Positions 12,691-24,697 of a stretch of 64,000 nucleotides of DNA are shown in pieces; the first letter of the stretch is position 1; each line of letters opens with the position of its first letter. A program made the position numbers and the translations under genes. Source of the stretch: Pelovirga terrestris (GTDB lineage: Bacteria; Desulfobacterota; Desulfuromonadia; Desulfuromonadales; Geopsychrobacteraceae); NCBI RefSeq assembly GCF_014773365.1, contig NZ_JACWUN010000005.1, forward strand, positions 124,001 to 188,000. The letters run 5' to 3'. The notes under the pieces were generated by a model. The model did not search any database. It saw only the letters and a program-made list of their open reading frames with translations, and had not been told where the DNA came from.

Positions 12691-12712
12691 CGGCTTGCTT
12701 TTTTGCAAGCCG
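12691..12712 (-). other. Hairpin after rpoC
   Basis: A perfect 8-bp stem (CGGCTTGC / GCAAGCCG) with a six-base loop sits 29 bases after the rpoC stop and just upstream of the str promoter. There is no run of U after the stem on the minus strand, so it does not look like a classical intrinsic terminator. It could protect the 3' end of the rpoBC message or act with Rho. Confidence 0.5.
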
Positions 12713-12740
12713 TTTTGCAGCTAAAAAGACCGCAAGACCT

Positions 12741-15700
12741 TCAGTCCTCCAGCTCCTCTGTGTCTTCCGTCTCAGACTCATCTATTTCAAGGGGTGCCTC
12801 TAGCTTGACTTCAGGCTCTGGAGTCTTGAGCTCTGCGGCCCGGTACTTGGCCACACCGGTTCCTGCTGGAATCAAGCGGCCCATGATGACGTTCTCCTTG
12901 AGACCATGCAGCACATCAACCTTACCTTGAATCGATGCCTGGGTAAGGACTTTGGTGGTCTCCTGGAAGGAGGCTGCTGAAATAAAGGATTCCGTTGACA
13001 ATGACGCCTTGGTTATACCCAGCATGATCGGTTCACCAATAGCAGGTTGCCCATCGGCAGCCAGAACCCGTGCATTCTCTTCTTCAAATACCCAGCGATC
13101 AATCTGATCGTCACTCAAGAAAACAGTATCACCGACATCATTAATCTGGACCCGCCGCAACATCTGACGCACGATGGTCTCAATATGCTTGTCATTAATC
13201 TTAACCCCCTGCAGGCGGTAGACCTCCTGCACCTCGTCAACCAGATACTTGGAGAGCTCTTTGCTGCCAAGAACCCGCAGGATATCATGGGGGTTACTGG
13301 AGCCATCGACCAGTTCCTCACCGGCATGAAGATAATCCCCTTCATGAACAGAAATGTGCTTGCCTTTAGGAATCAGATATTCCACCGGCTCGCCCACCTC
13401 AGGAGTAACAATCACTTTACGCTTGCCTTTGGCATCCTTACCGTAGCTGACAACCCCATCGACCTCCGAGATAACCGCCACCTCTTTGGGCTTACGGGCC
13501 TCAAAAAGTTCAGCAACGCGCGGTAGCCCGCCGGTAATGTCCTTGGTTTTGGTGGTTTCACGCGGAATTTTCGCCAGAATGGCACCGGGACGCAACGGCA
13601 CGCCTTCTTCAACAGCGATATTGGCACCAACCGGCAGCATATAGCGCGCCGGCCCGCCATTTGGCAGTTTGCCGGTCTTGCCGTCTTCACCCTTGATGGT
13701 TATTCGCGGGCGTTTGTCAGCCGAACGTGACTCGATGATTACCTTGCGCGACAGGCCGGTCACTTCATCGACCTGTTCTTCCATGGTGACCCCCTCAATG
13801 ATATCTCCATAACGCACGGTCCCGCCAACCTCGGTAACAATCGGCACCGTGTAGGGATCCCACTCAGCCAGGATATCGCCGGTCTTGACCGATGCTCCTT
13901 CCTGACGGGTCAGGTGGGCACCATAGACCAGGGAATAACGTTCACGCTCCCGTCCGGCCTCATCAATAACAGCGACTTCACCCTTGCGGTTCATTACTAC
14001 CGGCAAACCGGCCTCATCATCAACGGTATTGAGATTGATAAATTTCAGGGTACCATCGTAGCGGGCTTCCAGCGCTGTCTGCTCCGCACGGCGTGAAGCC
14101 GCACCGCCGATATGAAAGGTTCTCATGGTCAGCTGGGTGCCAGGTTCGCCGATAGACTGGGCAGCAATAACACCAACCGCCTCACCAAGATTGACCAGGT
14201 GACCGCGGGCCAGATCCCGTCCATAGCACAGGGCACAGATACCGCGCTTGCTCTTACAGGTCAGCACCGAACGGATTTTGACGCGCTCCAGACCGGCATT
14301 TTCGATTCGGGCAACGCCAGCCTCATCAATCATATGGTTGGCTTCAACCAGCACCTCGTCGGTAACCGGATCGACAACATCATCCAAAGTCACACGACCA
14401 AGGATACGATCACCAAGTCGTTCGATGACCTCGCCCCCCTCAGTCTGGGAAGCGACCTCAATCCCATCAAGGGTATCGCAATCCTGCTCAGTGATGATGG
14501 CATCCTGCGCTACATCAACCAGGCGCCGGGTCAGATACCCGGAGTTAGCCGTTTTCAACGCCGTATCAGCCAGACCCTTCCGTGCACCGTGGGTTGAAAT
14601 AAAGTACTGCAGAACCGTCAGACCTTCCCGGAAGTTAGCGGTAATCGGCGTTTCAATGATGGATCCGTCGGGCTTGGCCATCAAACCGCGCATACCTGCC
14701 AACTGCCGAATCTGCTGAGCACTACCACGCGCTCCCGAATCAGCCATCATGTGGATAGCATTGAAGGATGGTACGGTAACGGTCTCACCTTCTTCAGAAA
14801 CAAGCTTGTCGACAGCAATATTGCCAAGCATGATGCCGGCGATATCTTCAGTACACTTGGCCCAGATATCGATGACTTTGTTATAGCGCTCGCCATCGGT
14901 AATCAGACCTTCAGTGTATTGCTGCTGAATGTCCTTAACCTCGTCCGCCGCGACACTGATGCGGTCCTCCTTGGAGGCGGGAATTTCCATATCGTCCAGA
15001 CAGATGGAAACCCCGGCGATGGTTGAGTAGCGAAAGCCGGTTTCCTTGATTTTGTCTGCCAGAATAACCGTTTCTTTGGTGCCGGCCAGGCGGAAACTGA
15101 CATCAATCAGCTGAGCCACCTGCTTCTTGCCCATCACCAGATTGACATGCTTGTACGGGATAACCGCCGGAACAACCTCGCGCAGCAGAATCCGACCGAC
15201 GGTTGTTTTGATTAACTGCAGCGGAGCTCCATCCTCTTCTGCCATGCGCACCTTGATGCCGGCTTGAAGATCGGCCTCACCGGCGTCATAGGCCATACGC
15301 ACTTCTTCCGGTGAAACAAATATCTTACCGGAACCAATAACAAAGGGCCGCTCTCTGGTCATATAATAAAGACCCAGAACCATATCCTGGGACGGTACGA
15401 TAATTGGCTGGCCGCTGGCCGGTGAGAGGATGTTGTTGGTTGACATCATCAGCACCCGCGCCTCTATCTGGCTTTCGATGGACAAGGGCAGATGGACAGC
15501 CATCTGATCGCCGTCAAAGTCAGCATTGAAGGCAGTACAAACCAGCGGATGCAACTGGATCGCCTTCCCTTCTATCAGTACCGGCTCAAACGCCTGAATA
15601 CCGAGACGGTGCAGGGTCGGTGCACGGTTGAGCATGACCGGATGCTCCTTGATGACCTCTTCAAGGACATCCCAGACTTCTGCTTTCTCTTTTTCCACCA

Positions 15701-16898
15701 TCTTCTTGGCGCTCTTGATGGTAGTGGACAGACCGCGCTCTTCAAGTTTCTGATAGATAAACGGCTTGAACAGCTCCAGCGCCATTTTTTTCGGCAAGCC
15801 ACACTGATGAAGCTTCAGCTCGGGACCAACAACGATAACCGAACGACCGGAATAGTCGACCCGCTTACCAAGCAGGTTCTGGCGGAACCGCCCGCCTTTC
15901 CCCTTAAGCATATCTGACAGGGATTTGAGCGGCCGCTTGCTCGGCCCGGTGATAGCACGACCACGACGGCCGTTATCAAACAGCGCATCCACCGATTCCT
16001 GTAGCATGCGTTTTTCGTTACGTACGATCACTTCAGGAGCGCGTAATTCCATCAGACGCTTGAGACGATTGTTGCGGTTGATCACCCTCCGGTAGAGATC
16101 ATTGAGATCCGAGGTGGCAAAACGTCCACCATCGAGGGGCACCAACGGCCGCAATTCAGGGGGCAAAACCGGGATGGTTTCAAGAATCATCCACTCAGCC
16201 TGATTACCACTCTGCCGGAACGCGTTAACAACCTTTAAACGCTTGGAAACCTTTTTGCGCTTAGCCTCGCTGGTCGCCTCTTTCATCTCCAGGCGTAACT
16301 GTTCGCCAATCTCTTCCATGTCGAGCTCGGCCAGCAATTCACGCACCGCCTCGGCACCCATGCCGGCAACAAACTGCCCGGCGAACTCATCCATCGCCTC
16401 ATGGTATTTGTCGTCGGGCAACAATTGTCCCTTGACCAGCGGAGTGTCGCCGGCATCAAGAACGACATAAGCCTCAAAATAAAGAACCTTTTCCAGATCC
16501 TTAAGGGTCATGTCAAGCAAGGCGCCGATGCGTGACGGCAATGACTTCAAAAACCAGATATGCGCAACCGGACAGGCGAGATCAATGTGGCCGAGGCGCT
16601 CGCGCCGTACTTTGCTCGGGATAACCTCTACCCCACATTTTTCACAGACAATACCGCGATGCTTCATGCGCTTGTATTTGCCGCAATTGCATTCGTAGTC
16701 CTTGATCGGACCAAAAATCTTGGCACAGAACAGACCGTCACGCTCCGGCTTGAAGGTTCGATAGTTAATGGTTTCCGGCTTTTTTACCTCACCGAAGGAA
16801 CGCTCGCGGATTTTATCCGGAGAGGCCAATGATAAACGGATTGAATTAAAGCTCAACGGATCTTTCGGGCGCTCAAAGAGACTGAAAATATCTTCCAA
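12741..16898 (-). CDS. rpoC: DNA-directed RNA polymerase subunit beta'
   Basis: Largest catalytic subunit of RNA polymerase, 1,385 residues. The N-terminal zinc site is visible (Cys70, Cys72, Cys85, Cys88), and the absolutely conserved active-site loop NADFDGDQM lies at residues 458-466, with three Asp residues binding the catalytic magnesium. The start is TTG with GGAGG seven bases upstream. It follows rpoB after about 80 bases and ends before a hairpin and the str promoter. The C-terminal acidic tail ([12 protein letters not shown]) is a lineage feature of no known function. Confidence 0.98.
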   Translation of the reverse strand: MEDIFSLFERPKDPLSFNSIRLSLASPDKIRERSFGEVKKPETINYRTFKPERDGLFCAKIFGPIKDYECNCGKYKRMKHRGIVCEKCGVEVIPSKVRRERLGHIDLACPVAHIWFLKSLPSRIGALLDMTLKDLEKVLYFEAYVVLDAGDTPLVKGQLLPDDKYHEAMDEFAGQFVAGMGAEAVRELLAELDMEEIGEQLRLEMKEATSEAKRKKVSKRLKVVNAFRQSGNQAEWMILETIPVLPPELRPLVPLDGGRFATSDLNDLYRRVINRNNRLKRLMELRAPEVIVRNEKRMLQESVDALFDNGRRGRAITGPSKRPLKSLSDMLKGKGGRFRQNLLGKRVDYSGRSVIVVGPELKLHQCGLPKKMALELFKPFIYQKLEERGLSTTIKSAKKMVEKEKAEVWDVLEEVIKEHPVMLNRAPTLHRLGIQAFEPVLIEGKAIQLHPLVCTAFNADFDGDQMAVHLPLSIESQIEARVLMMSTNNILSPASGQPIIVPSQDMVLGLYYMTRERPFVIGSGKIFVSPEEVRMAYDAGEADLQAGIKVRMAEEDGAPLQLIKTTVGRILLREVVPAVIPYKHVNLVMGKKQVAQLIDVSFRLAGTKETVILADKIKETGFRYSTIAGVSICLDDMEIPASKEDRISVAADEVKDIQQQYTEGLITDGERYNKVIDIWAKCTEDIAGIMLGNIAVDKLVSEEGETVTVPSFNAIHMMADSGARGSAQQIRQLAGMRGLMAKPDGSIIETPITANFREGLTVLQYFISTHGARKGLADTALKTANSGYLTRRLVDVAQDAIITEQDCDTLDGIEVASQTEGGEVIERLGDRILGRVTLDDVVDPVTDEVLVEANHMIDEAGVARIENAGLERVKIRSVLTCKSKRGICALCYGRDLARGHLVNLGEAVGVIAAQSIGEPGTQLTMRTFHIGGAASRRAEQTALEARYDGTLKFINLNTVDDEAGLPVVMNRKGEVAVIDEAGRERERYSLVYGAHLTRQEGASVKTGDILAEWDPYTVPIVTEVGGTVRYGDIIEGVTMEEQVDEVTGLSRKVIIESRSADKRPRITIKGEDGKTGKLPNGGPARYMLPVGANIAVEEGVPLRPGAILAKIPRETTKTKDITGGLPRVAELFEARKPKEVAVISEVDGVVSYGKDAKGKRKVIVTPEVGEPVEYLIPKGKHISVHEGDYLHAGEELVDGSSNPHDILRVLGSKELSKYLVDEVQEVYRLQGVKINDKHIETIVRQMLRRVQINDVGDTVFLSDDQIDRWVFEEENARVLAADGQPAIGEPIMLGITKASLSTESFISAASFQETTKVLTQASIQGKVDVLHGLKENVIMGRLIPAGTGVAKYRAAELKTPEPEVKLEAPLEIDESETEDTEELED

Positions 16899-16977
16899 AA
16901 CGCATCCTCCTTGTTGGACGAGTGCTTGGGTTTCTGTAAATTCTATATAATCAAAAGCCGGTTAAAACCGCCCTGGA

Positions 16978-19900
16978 CTATTCTTCTTCCAACAGATCAA
17001 CATCAAGACAAAGGGCCTGCAGCTCTTTGATCAGAACATTGAAGGACTCGGGCAAACCGGCTTCCAGGGTGTGCTTACCCTTAACGATGGCCTCATACAT
17101 GCGGGTTCGACCAGCCACGTCATCCGATTTAACCGTCAAAAACTCCTGCAGTGCATGGGCAGCACCGTAAGCCTCCATCGCCCAGACCTCCATTTCACCG
17201 AGGCGCTGACCGCCAAACTGCGCCTTACCACCCAATGGCTGTTGAGTGACCAGGCTGTACGGTCCGATGGAACGGGCATGGATCTTGTCATCGACCAGGT
17301 GATGGAGCTTGAGCACGTACATGATGCCGACGGTAACCTTCTCTTTGTAGGCTTCTCCGGTTTTACCATCGTAGAGTGTCATCTGGCCGCTTCTGGCGAA
17401 TCCGGCACGTTCGAGTTCGTTCTTGATCTTTTCTTCGTTGACGCCCTCGAAGACCGGCGATGCCATGGGCACGCCATACTGCAGACGGCGACCAAGAGTA
17501 CGCAGGTCATCTTCATCGAGACCATCAATAAAGTCGTCCAGTTCCGGATCAGCATAAGCGGTCTTGATCTGCTTTTTAAGAGCGGCCTCGCTGTACTGCT
17601 CATCCAGTACCTTTTTTATCTGGTTACCAAGACCACGGGCAGCCAGGCCCAAATGCGTCTCAAGGATCTGGCCCACGTTCATCCGTGACGGAACCCCCAG
17701 AGGGTTCAGTACGATCTCAACCGGCGTACCGTCCTCCATGTAGGGCATATCTTCCTGTGGCAGAATGCGCGAAAGAACACCTTTATTACCATGGCGACCG
17801 GCCATCTTGTCACCAACCTGAAGCTTGCGCTTGATGGCGATATAAACCTTGACCATCTTGATGACACCCGGGGGCAAATCATCTCCACGTTTACATTTTT
17901 CGATCCGGTCCTCAAACACGGCATTTACTGCCTGCTCGCGCTCAGCCAGTCGCGCCAGCAGATTACTGACCTTGCTTTCAATGTCATCGCTGCCGGCAAT
18001 GGAGATGTCCTGGATGCGAGAGAAAGGAACCTGGTTAAAGGCTTCCTCAGTTATTTTACGGCGCTTGGGCAACAGCACATTGCCGTCCTTATCCTCGACG
18101 GAAACGGCAGCAGTCTGGCCAACCAGCAACGAGCTCAGCTTCTTGCGGGTAGAGGCTCTTAGAATACGAATCTCATCTTTTAAATCATTACGCAGCTGTT
18201 CAATCTCACGCGCTTCAATCTGCTCAGTGCGCGCGTCCTTGTCTGAGCCTTTGCGCGAGAAGACCCGGGCACCAATAACAACGCCCTCCTCTCCCGGTGG
18301 AACCCGTAACGAGGTATCGCGCACATCGCCGGCTTTTTCGCCAAAAATAGCACGCAGCAGCTTCTCTTCGGGTGAGAGTTGGGTCTCGCCCTTGGGGGTA
18401 ATCTTACCAACCAGGATATCGCCCGCCTTGACGCTGGCGCCGATGCGGATAATACCCGACTCATCCAGATCACTCAGGGCATCCTCACCTAGGTTGGGGA
18501 TATCATCGGTAATTTCTTCTTTACCGAGCTTGGTATCACGAGCGACACACTCAAATTCTTCAATATGGATCGAGGTATAACGATCATCCTGAACCAGCTT
18601 TTCGGAAATCAGGATAGAATCCTCGAAGTTGTAACCATGCCAGGGCATAAACGCGACCAGGACATTCTGACCGAGGGCCAGCTCACCCCACTGGGTTGAT
18701 GGGCCGTCGGCGATCACGTCACCAGCCTTGACCCGATCGCCAATTTTAACGATCGGTTTCTGATTGATACAGGTGTTCTGGTTGGAACGGCTGAATTTGA
18801 GAAGATTGTAGATATCGACCCAGGTACCGGTTTCTTCCATATCCTTGTCGTCAACCTGGACAACGATACGCTCGGCATCAACCCGCTCTACCACGCCATC
18901 GTGGCGAGCAACGATGGAGCTGCCGGAATCGTGGGCAACAATCCGCTCCATGCCGGTACCGACCAGCGGCGCATCAGAACGCAACAAGGGAACCGCCTGA
19001 CGCTGCATGTTCGACCCCATCAAGGCCCGGTTGGCATCATCATTTTCCAAAAATGGAATCAGCGCAGCGGCAACCGAAACAATCTGTTTCGGCGACACAT
19101 CCATCAGGGTGATCTCGTCAGGGGTCAAGAGCAGAAATTCACCATTACGACGAACGTTGACAAGGTCGTTAATAAAGACATTGTTTTCGTCGATCGGGGC
19201 GTTGGCCTGGGCGATGGCATGGCCCTCTTCCTGGAGCGCTGAGAAATATTTGATTTCGTTCGTCACCTGCGAGTTGCTGACCACCCGGTAGGGAGTTTCA
19301 ACAAAACCGTATTCATTGATCCGCGCATAGGTTGACAAAGAGGCAATCAAACCGATATTCGGCCCTTCCGGCGTTTCAATCGGACAGACCCGGCCATAAT
19401 GCGTAGGGTGAACGTCCCGCACCTCAAAACCGGCCCGTTCACGGGTCAAACCACCCGGTCCCAAGGCTGACAAACGACGCTTGTGGGTCACTTCGGAAAG
19501 GGGGTTGGTCTGATCCATAAACTGCGATAGCTGCGATGATCCGAAAAACTCCTTGACGACCGCAGATACCGGCTTCGAATTGATCAGGTCATGAGGCATC
19601 AGGCTGTCAACATCCTGCAGACTCATGCGTTCCTTGATGGCCCGTTCCATCCGCACCAGACCAACGCGATACTGGTTCTCCAACAATTCCCCAACCGCCC
19701 TGACCCGGCGATTACCCAGATGATCAATGTCGTCAATTGACCCCTTGCCGTTACGCAGGTCAATAAGGTAGCGTACCACAGCAAGGATGTCATCCCTGGT
19801 GAGGGTGGACTGTTCGAGGGGAGACTCGAGCCCGAGCTTGTGGTTCAACTTAAGCCGGCCGACAGCGGAAATATCATAGCGATCAGGGTTGAAGAACAGG

Positions 19901-21081
19901 CTTTCAAACAGGGCGGTCGCAGTCTTGACGGTGGGTGGATCGCCCGGACGCAAGCGGCGGAAAATCTCAATAATACCATCTTCCGCAGTGTCGATCTTAT
20001 CCGTGCGCAAGGTGTCGCTTAAATAGGAGCCGACATAGAGATGATCAATGAACAGGATATTGAAATCATGGACGCCACGCTCTTTGAATTCAGTAAGTTT
20101 TTCTTCGGTCAGTTCAGCATTGCACTCGATCAATACTTCGCCGGTCGCCTCATCAATAATGTCGGTGGCAATAATCTTGCCGAGCAGCTCTTCGGTTGTG
20201 ACCGGAACAAACTCGAGCCCCTCTTCCTTAAGCTTGCGGATAGCTGCGCGAGTAAATTTCCGGTTGGCTTTCACCAGAATCTCACCATTGCTTGAGGTAA
20301 CATCCGTGGCGGCACGCTGGCCGGCAAGCAGATCATAGTTGACCCGCTTGACATATTCCGTACCGTTCCATGAAATTTCTTCGAAATCGTAATAATGCTT
20401 CAGCAGCTCTTCGGTAGTGTAGCCCAAGGCCTTGAGCAGCACTGTCGCCGGCAATTTACGCCGGCGATCGATCCGCACCCACAGCAGATCTTTGTGATCA
20501 AAATCAAAATCCAGCCAGGAACCGCGATAAGGAATAATGCGGGCGCTGTAAAGAACCTTCCCACTGGAATGGCTTTTGCCTTTATCGTGGGAGAAAAAGA
20601 CCCCGGGAGAACGATGCAACTGGCTGACAATAACCCGCTCGGTACCATTAATAATGAAGGTACCATTCTCCGTCATCAGCGGAATTTCACCAAAATAAAC
20701 TTCCTGCTCCTTGATGTCCCGAATGGACTGGGTACCTGAGTCTTTGTCCGTATCGAGAGTTACCAGGCGGACCTTGACTTTCATCGGTGCGGCAAAGGTC
20801 ATGCCACGCTGATGACATTCATCGACATCGTACTTGGGCGTACCAAGATCATAGGATACGTACTCCATAGAGCAGGTATCACTGAAATCACGAATGGGAA
20901 AAACCGAGCGAAAAACTGACTCAAGGCCACCCTGCTTGCGCGCAGGGGCAGGGATGTCAGCTTGTAAAAAACGGGAATAGGAAGTTTTTTGAATATCGAT
21001 AAGGTTCGGAATATCGATGATATTCGAAACCTTCGCGAAGTGCTTCCTGAGGAGCGGATTATTCGCAAACGAATAGGCCAT
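16978..21081 (-). CDS. rpoB: DNA-directed RNA polymerase subunit beta
   Basis: Second-largest RNA polymerase subunit, 1,367 residues, full length. The rifampicin-binding cluster reads as the sensitive form ([20 protein letters not shown], then RLSALGPGG), and the C-terminal [18 protein letters not shown] region that packs against beta' is present. It lies 200 bases after rplL across a hairpin, the usual arrangement in which polymerase synthesis is tuned below that of L7/L12. Confidence 0.98.
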   Translation of the reverse strand: MAYSFANNPLLRKHFAKVSNIIDIPNLIDIQKTSYSRFLQADIPAPARKQGGLESVFRSVFPIRDFSDTCSMEYVSYDLGTPKYDVDECHQRGMTFAAPMKVKVRLVTLDTDKDSGTQSIRDIKEQEVYFGEIPLMTENGTFIINGTERVIVSQLHRSPGVFFSHDKGKSHSSGKVLYSARIIPYRGSWLDFDFDHKDLLWVRIDRRRKLPATVLLKALGYTTEELLKHYYDFEEISWNGTEYVKRVNYDLLAGQRAATDVTSSNGEILVKANRKFTRAAIRKLKEEGLEFVPVTTEELLGKIIATDIIDEATGEVLIECNAELTEEKLTEFKERGVHDFNILFIDHLYVGSYLSDTLRTDKIDTAEDGIIEIFRRLRPGDPPTVKTATALFESLFFNPDRYDISAVGRLKLNHKLGLESPLEQSTLTRDDILAVVRYLIDLRNGKGSIDDIDHLGNRRVRAVGELLENQYRVGLVRMERAIKERMSLQDVDSLMPHDLINSKPVSAVVKEFFGSSQLSQFMDQTNPLSEVTHKRRLSALGPGGLTRERAGFEVRDVHPTHYGRVCPIETPEGPNIGLIASLSTYARINEYGFVETPYRVVSNSQVTNEIKYFSALQEEGHAIAQANAPIDENNVFINDLVNVRRNGEFLLLTPDEITLMDVSPKQIVSVAAALIPFLENDDANRALMGSNMQRQAVPLLRSDAPLVGTGMERIVAHDSGSSIVARHDGVVERVDAERIVVQVDDKDMEETGTWVDIYNLLKFSRSNQNTCINQKPIVKIGDRVKAGDVIADGPSTQWGELALGQNVLVAFMPWHGYNFEDSILISEKLVQDDRYTSIHIEEFECVARDTKLGKEEITDDIPNLGEDALSDLDESGIIRIGASVKAGDILVGKITPKGETQLSPEEKLLRAIFGEKAGDVRDTSLRVPPGEEGVVIGARVFSRKGSDKDARTEQIEAREIEQLRNDLKDEIRILRASTRKKLSSLLVGQTAAVSVEDKDGNVLLPKRRKITEEAFNQVPFSRIQDISIAGSDDIESKVSNLLARLAEREQAVNAVFEDRIEKCKRGDDLPPGVIKMVKVYIAIKRKLQVGDKMAGRHGNKGVLSRILPQEDMPYMEDGTPVEIVLNPLGVPSRMNVGQILETHLGLAARGLGNQIKKVLDEQYSEAALKKQIKTAYADPELDDFIDGLDEDDLRTLGRRLQYGVPMASPVFEGVNEEKIKNELERAGFARSGQMTLYDGKTGEAYKEKVTVGIMYVLKLHHLVDDKIHARSIGPYSLVTQQPLGGKAQFGGQRLGEMEVWAMEAYGAAHALQEFLTVKSDDVAGRTRMYEAIVKGKHTLEAGLPESFNVLIKELQALCLDVDLLEEE

Positions 21082-21229
21082 GGTTTCTCCTTCGGGTCAA
21101 AATCAAAAGGCCGGTTAAGACAATTAAGCACCTGCTGCAGGCCAGAGATTCAAGTAGCAAAACAGATCGTCATCATCGATCTGAGTTCTCGAATCAGAGC
21201 CGAAACAAGGGTTTCCAAACAACGAGAAT

Positions 21230-21256
21230 AGCCAAGGCCGCACTGCGACCTTGGCT
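21230..21256 (-). promoter_or_regulatory. Hairpin in the rplL-rpoB spacer (attenuator-like)
   Basis: On the minus strand AGCCAAGG pairs perfectly with CCTTGGCT (8 bp, extendable by inner pairs), 26 bases after the rplL stop. It is not followed by a U tract, so it would be at most a partial terminator or an RNA-processing site. In E. coli the same spacer holds an attenuator and an RNase III site; equating the two is inference. Confidence 0.55.
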
Positions 21257-21282
21257 AATGCTCAACTATAAACGTACTATTG

Positions 21283-21660
21283 CTATTTCAGCTCCACGCC
21301 GGCGCCAGCTTCTTCAAGCTGCTTTTTGATATCTTCAGCTTCGGCCTTAGAGACTGCTTCTTTGACCGGGTTAGGGGCACCATCAACCAGATCCTTGGCT
21401 TCTTTCAGGCCCAGGCCGGTGAGGGCACGAACAACCTTGATAACGTTAATTTTTTTCTCGCCGGCACTGGTAAGGATAACATCGAACTCATCCTTCTCTT
21501 CGGCGACCTCTGCAGCAGGACCGGCAGCGGCAGCAACTGCAACCGGTGCAGCCGCTGAAACGCCAAACTTTTCTTCCAATTCTTTGACAAATTCAGACAT
21601 TTCAAGAACGGTCATGTTCTCAAGAAATTCAACAACTTGCTCTTTAGTTACTGCAGCCAT
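21283..21660 (-). CDS. rplL: 50S ribosomal protein L7/L12
   Basis: L7/L12 forms the flexible stalk that recruits translation GTPases. The 125-residue product has the N-terminal dimerisation helix ([19 protein letters not shown]), an Ala/Val-rich hinge near residues 35-50 and the C-terminal domain with [20 protein letters not shown]. It is cotranscribed with rplJ, 60 bases downstream of it. Confidence 0.97.
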   Translation of the reverse strand: MAAVTKEQVVEFLENMTVLEMSEFVKELEEKFGVSAAAPVAVAAAAGPAAEVAEEKDEFDVILTSAGEKKINVIKVVRALTGLGLKEAKDLVDGAPNPVKEAVSKAEAEDIKKQLEEAGAGVELK

Positions 21661-21721
21661 TTTTTCCTCCGTAAGGTATATGTATGTAGCGATATTTTTT
21701 TAAAGTTTAAGTAGCGCCTGG

Positions 21722-22240
21722 TCAAGCAGCCTTGCTTTGACCAATGGCATTTAACACCTGAACCAACGAACGCGGAATCGCTGCCAGAGTACCAACAAAG
21801 TTGGATGCCGGTGCATTCATTGAAGCAAGAGCCTTAGCCAACAGTTCTTCGCGGCTCGGCAGATCCGCAAGGGCATTAATGTCTGCAACGGTGAGCAGCT
21901 TGCCACCGAGAACGCCTGCCTTTAATTCAAAAGCCTGAACGTCCTTGGCAAACTTGGTGAGAATCTTGGCTGGGGCAACTGGATCGGCACCTGCCAGGGC
22001 AATAGCAGTCGGCCCCGCGCAAAAGCTCTGTAAGGGTTCAGCAGAAGTGCCTTTGGCTGCCAGTTTGATCAGATTATTTTTAACAACCCGATACTCAACC
22101 CCGGCCTGGGTTAATTCACGCCGTAGTCTGGTTGCCTGATCAACGTTAATACCTCGATAATCAGCCAGAAAGCTGGCATCAGTCTCAGCAAATCGCTGTG
22201 CCAGTTCTTGAACAACCTGTTCTTTTTCTGTTCTGTTCAT
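21722..22240 (-). CDS. rplJ: 50S ribosomal protein L10
   Basis: L10 anchors the L7/L12 dimers to the ribosome. The 172-residue product begins MNRTEKEQVVQELAQRF and has the ADYRGINVDQATRLRRELTQ N-terminal domain and a C-terminal helix for L12 binding. In many bacteria the L10-L12 complex represses its own mRNA through a leader, and such a leader is recognisable upstream here. Confidence 0.97.
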   Translation of the reverse strand: MNRTEKEQVVQELAQRFAETDASFLADYRGINVDQATRLRRELTQAGVEYRVVKNNLIKLAAKGTSAEPLQSFCAGPTAIALAGADPVAPAKILTKFAKDVQAFELKAGVLGGKLLTVADINALADLPSREELLAKALASMNAPASNFVGTLAAIPRSLVQVLNAIGQSKAA

Positions 22241-22255
22241 TCACTCTCCTCCTTT

Positions 22256-22398
22256 CTTTAAGATCGTGGGATCTTCATGTCCCGACCAAGCCAGCTTGAG
22301 GGAGAGCGGTGACCTATTGTCATAGCACCCTGCAGCCTCGGCAGGTGGAAAACCATTAAATGCACTAATGCATGCCTGCTGTCTTTGACTTAGAGTCT
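22256..22398 (-). promoter_or_regulatory. Ribosomal protein L10 leader
   Basis: The 160-base gap between rplA and rplJ holds a structured leader. On the minus strand it contains GACAGCAGG followed downstream by the CCTGCCGAGG core typical of L10 leaders, and ends with an AAGATC-CCAC-GATCTT hairpin (22259-22274) just before the GGAGGAGAG ribosome binding site. Known members of this RNA family bind L10 with L12 dimers and lower rplJL expression. The family call rests on motif recognition and position, not on a covariance search. Confidence 0.7.
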
Positions 22399-22401
22399 GT
22401 G

Positions 22402-23103
22402 TTATTTAATCATCGCCTGAAGCGCAGGTATGTCGAGATGGATACCTGGACCCATGGTGCTCGACAACGACATTTTCTTCAGGTAAATCCCCTTGGACGT
22501 GGAAGGCTTTGCTTTGACCAGCGCATCAAGAAGAGACAAAATATTTTCTTTAAGCTTGTCTGGATCAAAAGATATCTTGCCTACCGGAGCATGGACAATA
22601 CCGGCTTTTTCTACCCGGTATTCAATCTTTCCCGACTTTGCCTCTTGCACTGCACGGGCCAAATCCATAGTGACGGTACCGACCTTCGGGTTAGGCATCA
22701 GGCCACGCGGTCCGAGCAAACGACCGATCTTGCCGACCACGCCCATCATGTCTGGGGAAGCAATAGCCGTATCGAAATCGAACCAGCCACCCTGAATTTT
22801 TTCAGCGAGGTCGTCAGCGCCAACATAGTCAGCGCCTGCAGCTTCGGCTTCTTGAGCTTTTTCGCCTTTAGCGAAAACCAGAACCCTGACGGTTTTACCT
22901 AATCCATTCGGCAAAACATGGGCTCCGCGCACCATCTGATCAGCTTTACGTGGATCGACACCAAGACGCACGCTGACCTCGACGGTCTCGTCAAACTTGG
23001 CGAAAGCCGATTTTTTTAACAACTCCAGGGCCTCATCGATGCCATAGGTGCGGGTACGATCTACGAGCTCTTTTGAACTTTTAATATTCTTACCAGTTGC
23101 CAT
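22402..23103 (-). CDS. rplA: 50S ribosomal protein L1
   Basis: L1 forms the mobile stalk that moves deacylated tRNA out of the E site; in E. coli it also represses rplKA translation. The 233-residue product has [31 protein letters not shown] and [17 protein letters not shown], all typical. It lies 25 bases downstream of rplK. Confidence 0.97.
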   Translation of the reverse strand: MATGKNIKSSKELVDRTRTYGIDEALELLKKSAFAKFDETVEVSVRLGVDPRKADQMVRGAHVLPNGLGKTVRVLVFAKGEKAQEAEAAGADYVGADDLAEKIQGGWFDFDTAIASPDMMGVVGKIGRLLGPRGLMPNPKVGTVTMDLARAVQEAKSGKIEYRVEKAGIVHAPVGKISFDPDKLKENILSLLDALVKAKPSTSKGIYLKKMSLSSTMGPGIHLDIPALQAMIK

Positions 23104-23128
23104 CTTTTTTCACTCCACACTCGCCATT

Positions 23129-23551
23129 TCAGGCGATTTCAATTCCCATGCTGCGCGCCGTACCCTCGATAATCCGCACCGCAGCATCTTCAGAAAACGC
23201 ATTGAGGTCAGGCATCTTCAGACGAGCAATTTCAAGAACCTGATCGCTGGTAACTTTCCCTACCTTGTCTTTGTTGGGAACGCCGGAACCTTTTTTAAGG
23301 CTGGCTGCCCGCAACAAAAGAACCGCCGCCGGCGGGGTCTTCGTGATAAACGAAAAAGAACGATCAGCAAAAACCGTGATAACGACAGGAATAATCAAGC
23401 CATCCTGATCCTGAGTTTTGGCATTGAACGCCTTACAGAACTCCATAATATTGACACCATGCTGACCTAACGCCGGACCTACCGGCGGCGAAGGATTAGC
23501 TTTACCAGCAGGGATCTGCAACTTAATCTGTCCTACAACTTTCTTGGCCAT
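23129..23551 (-). CDS. rplK: 50S ribosomal protein L11
   Basis: L11 is part of the GTPase-associated centre and is needed for RelA activation in organisms with stringent response. The 140-residue product has [20 protein letters not shown], the proline-rich N-terminal switch, and the C-terminal RNA-binding domain ending [11 protein letters not shown]. The position after nusG is standard. Confidence 0.97.
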   Translation of the reverse strand: MAKKVVGQIKLQIPAGKANPSPPVGPALGQHGVNIMEFCKAFNAKTQDQDGLIIPVVITVFADRSFSFITKTPPAAVLLLRAASLKKGSGVPNKDKVGKVTSDQVLEIARLKMPDLNAFSEDAAVRIIEGTARSMGIEIA

Positions 23552-23593
23552 TACCGACTCCTTAAACGTCCAAAACCTTTACCCCAGCAACAC

Positions 23594-24127
23594 TCAACTG
23601 GTTTTTTCGACTTGAATGAATTCCAATTCAACCGGGGTAACCCGACCAAAAATACTGACCATGACCTTCAGGGTTCCACGATCGGGCCTAACATCTTCAA
23701 CAATACCGGTGAAATTCAGGAAGGGACCATCAACAACCCGTACTGTTTCCCCGACATCGAACTCTACCTTGGGTTTAGGCTTTTCGACGCCCTCTACCAT
23801 TCGGTTGGTAATCTTGGCAACCTCGTCTTCGGGAATCGCCGGAGGATTGACACCACCCCCGACAAATCCGGTTATCTTTGCCGTTCCGGTAACCACATGC
23901 CAGGTCTCATCGTTTAACACCATCTTAACCAGGATGTATCCAGGAAAGAACTTGCGCGTTGAGGTTTTACGTTCGCCTTTGCGCATTTCAACAACCGTTT
24001 CAGACGGAATCAAAATCTCTTCAAAAAGATCTTCAACTCCGGCAGAACGAATTCTTTCTTCGAGGCTTAGCTTCACCTTGTTTTCATAACCAGAATAGGT
24101 GTGTACGCCGTACCATTTCATTGCCAT
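23594..24127 (-). CDS. nusG: Transcription termination/antitermination factor NusG
   Basis: NusG binds the RNA polymerase clamp, suppresses pausing and links transcription to Rho or to the ribosome through S10. The 177-residue product has the N-terminal NGN domain (KWYGVHTYSGYENKVK, then FPGYILVKMVLND) and the C-terminal KOW domain (GETVRVVDGPFLNFTGIVED). Two ATG codons two residues apart are both possible starts. The upstream neighbour is secE, as in most bacteria. Confidence 0.97.
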   Translation of the reverse strand: MAMKWYGVHTYSGYENKVKLSLEERIRSAGVEDLFEEILIPSETVVEMRKGERKTSTRKFFPGYILVKMVLNDETWHVVTGTAKITGFVGGGVNPPAIPEDEVAKITNRMVEGVEKPKPKVEFDVGETVRVVDGPFLNFTGIVEDVRPDRGTLKVMVSIFGRVTPVELEFIQVEKTS

Positions 24128-24147
24128 GAAAAAGCCTTTTACTCCCG

Positions 24148-24333
24148 TCAGCCCAGAACCACCTGGATCAGGCGCGAGAGAATCATATCAACAACTCCCA
24201 GATAAACTGCACAGAACATGACAACAATAATGACAACCATGGTTGAACCATAGGTATCTTTTTTTGATGGCCAGGTAACTTTTTGTAATTCTTCTTTTAC
24301 ATTGCCAAGAAATGTGTTCAGTTTTCCAGTCAT
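24148..24333 (-). CDS. secE: Preprotein translocase subunit SecE
   Basis: SecE is the small essential clamp of the SecYEG channel in the inner membrane. This 61-residue product is the short single-span form: an amphipathic helix with the conserved LQKVTWPSKKDTYGST segment (residues about 16-31) followed by one transmembrane helix. It is placed between tRNA-Trp and nusG. Confidence 0.95.
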   Translation of the reverse strand: MTGKLNTFLGNVKEELQKVTWPSKKDTYGSTMVVIIVVMFCAVYLGVVDMILSRLIQVVLG

Positions 24334-24372
24334 TTTTCCGTCAGCCTCACTGGGTGGAGCTTATTTAATAAG

Positions 24373-24449
24373 TGGCAGGCCAGGAGGGATTCGAACCCCC
24401 AACACCCGGATTTGGAATCCGGTGCTCTAGCCATTAGAGCTACTGGCCT
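24373..24449 (-). tRNA. tRNA-Trp (CCA)
   Basis: A cloverleaf is readable on the minus strand: acceptor AGGCCAG pairs with CTGGCCT, the anticodon loop carries CCA, the T-loop is GTTCGAATC, and the terminal CCA is encoded. It lies between rpmG and secE, an arrangement common in the Proteobacteria and related phyla. Confidence 0.95.
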
Positions 24450-24478
24450 GCAAAAGAACCCAGGCAGCTTGTAGCAAG

Positions 24479-24628
24479 CTACTTGGTTTCCTTGTGGGTT
24501 GTATGGCGCTTACAAAAGCGACAGTACTTGTTAAACTCCAGCTTGTCCGGAGTATTCTTCTTGTTCTTTGTTGTCGTGTAGTTCCGGCGCTTGCACTCGG
24601 TGCAGGCAAGGGTGACAATGTCACGCAT
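24479..24628 (-). CDS. rpmG: 50S ribosomal protein L33, zinc-binding type
   Basis: A 49-residue L33 of the C+ form, with two CxxC pairs (Cys9/Cys12 and Cys36/Cys39) that would hold a zinc ion. The product begins [17 protein letters not shown] and includes [13 protein letters not shown], the family signature. It sits between tuf copy 2 and tRNA-Trp in the standard order tuf-rpmG-trnW-secE-nusG. Confidence 0.95.
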   Translation of the reverse strand: MRDIVTLACTECKRRNYTTTKNKKNTPDKLEFNKYCRFCKRHTTHKETK

Positions 24629-24697
24629 AATAGCTACCTCGTAAAATCCCTCCCGAGTAGATCGGGAGGGATCAGTTCAGCTTGATTCTTAAGGTTG

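Noticed and set aside
12691-12712. Intrinsic terminator after rpoC
   Set aside because: The stem is perfect but no U tract follows on the minus strand, so I list it only as a hairpin.
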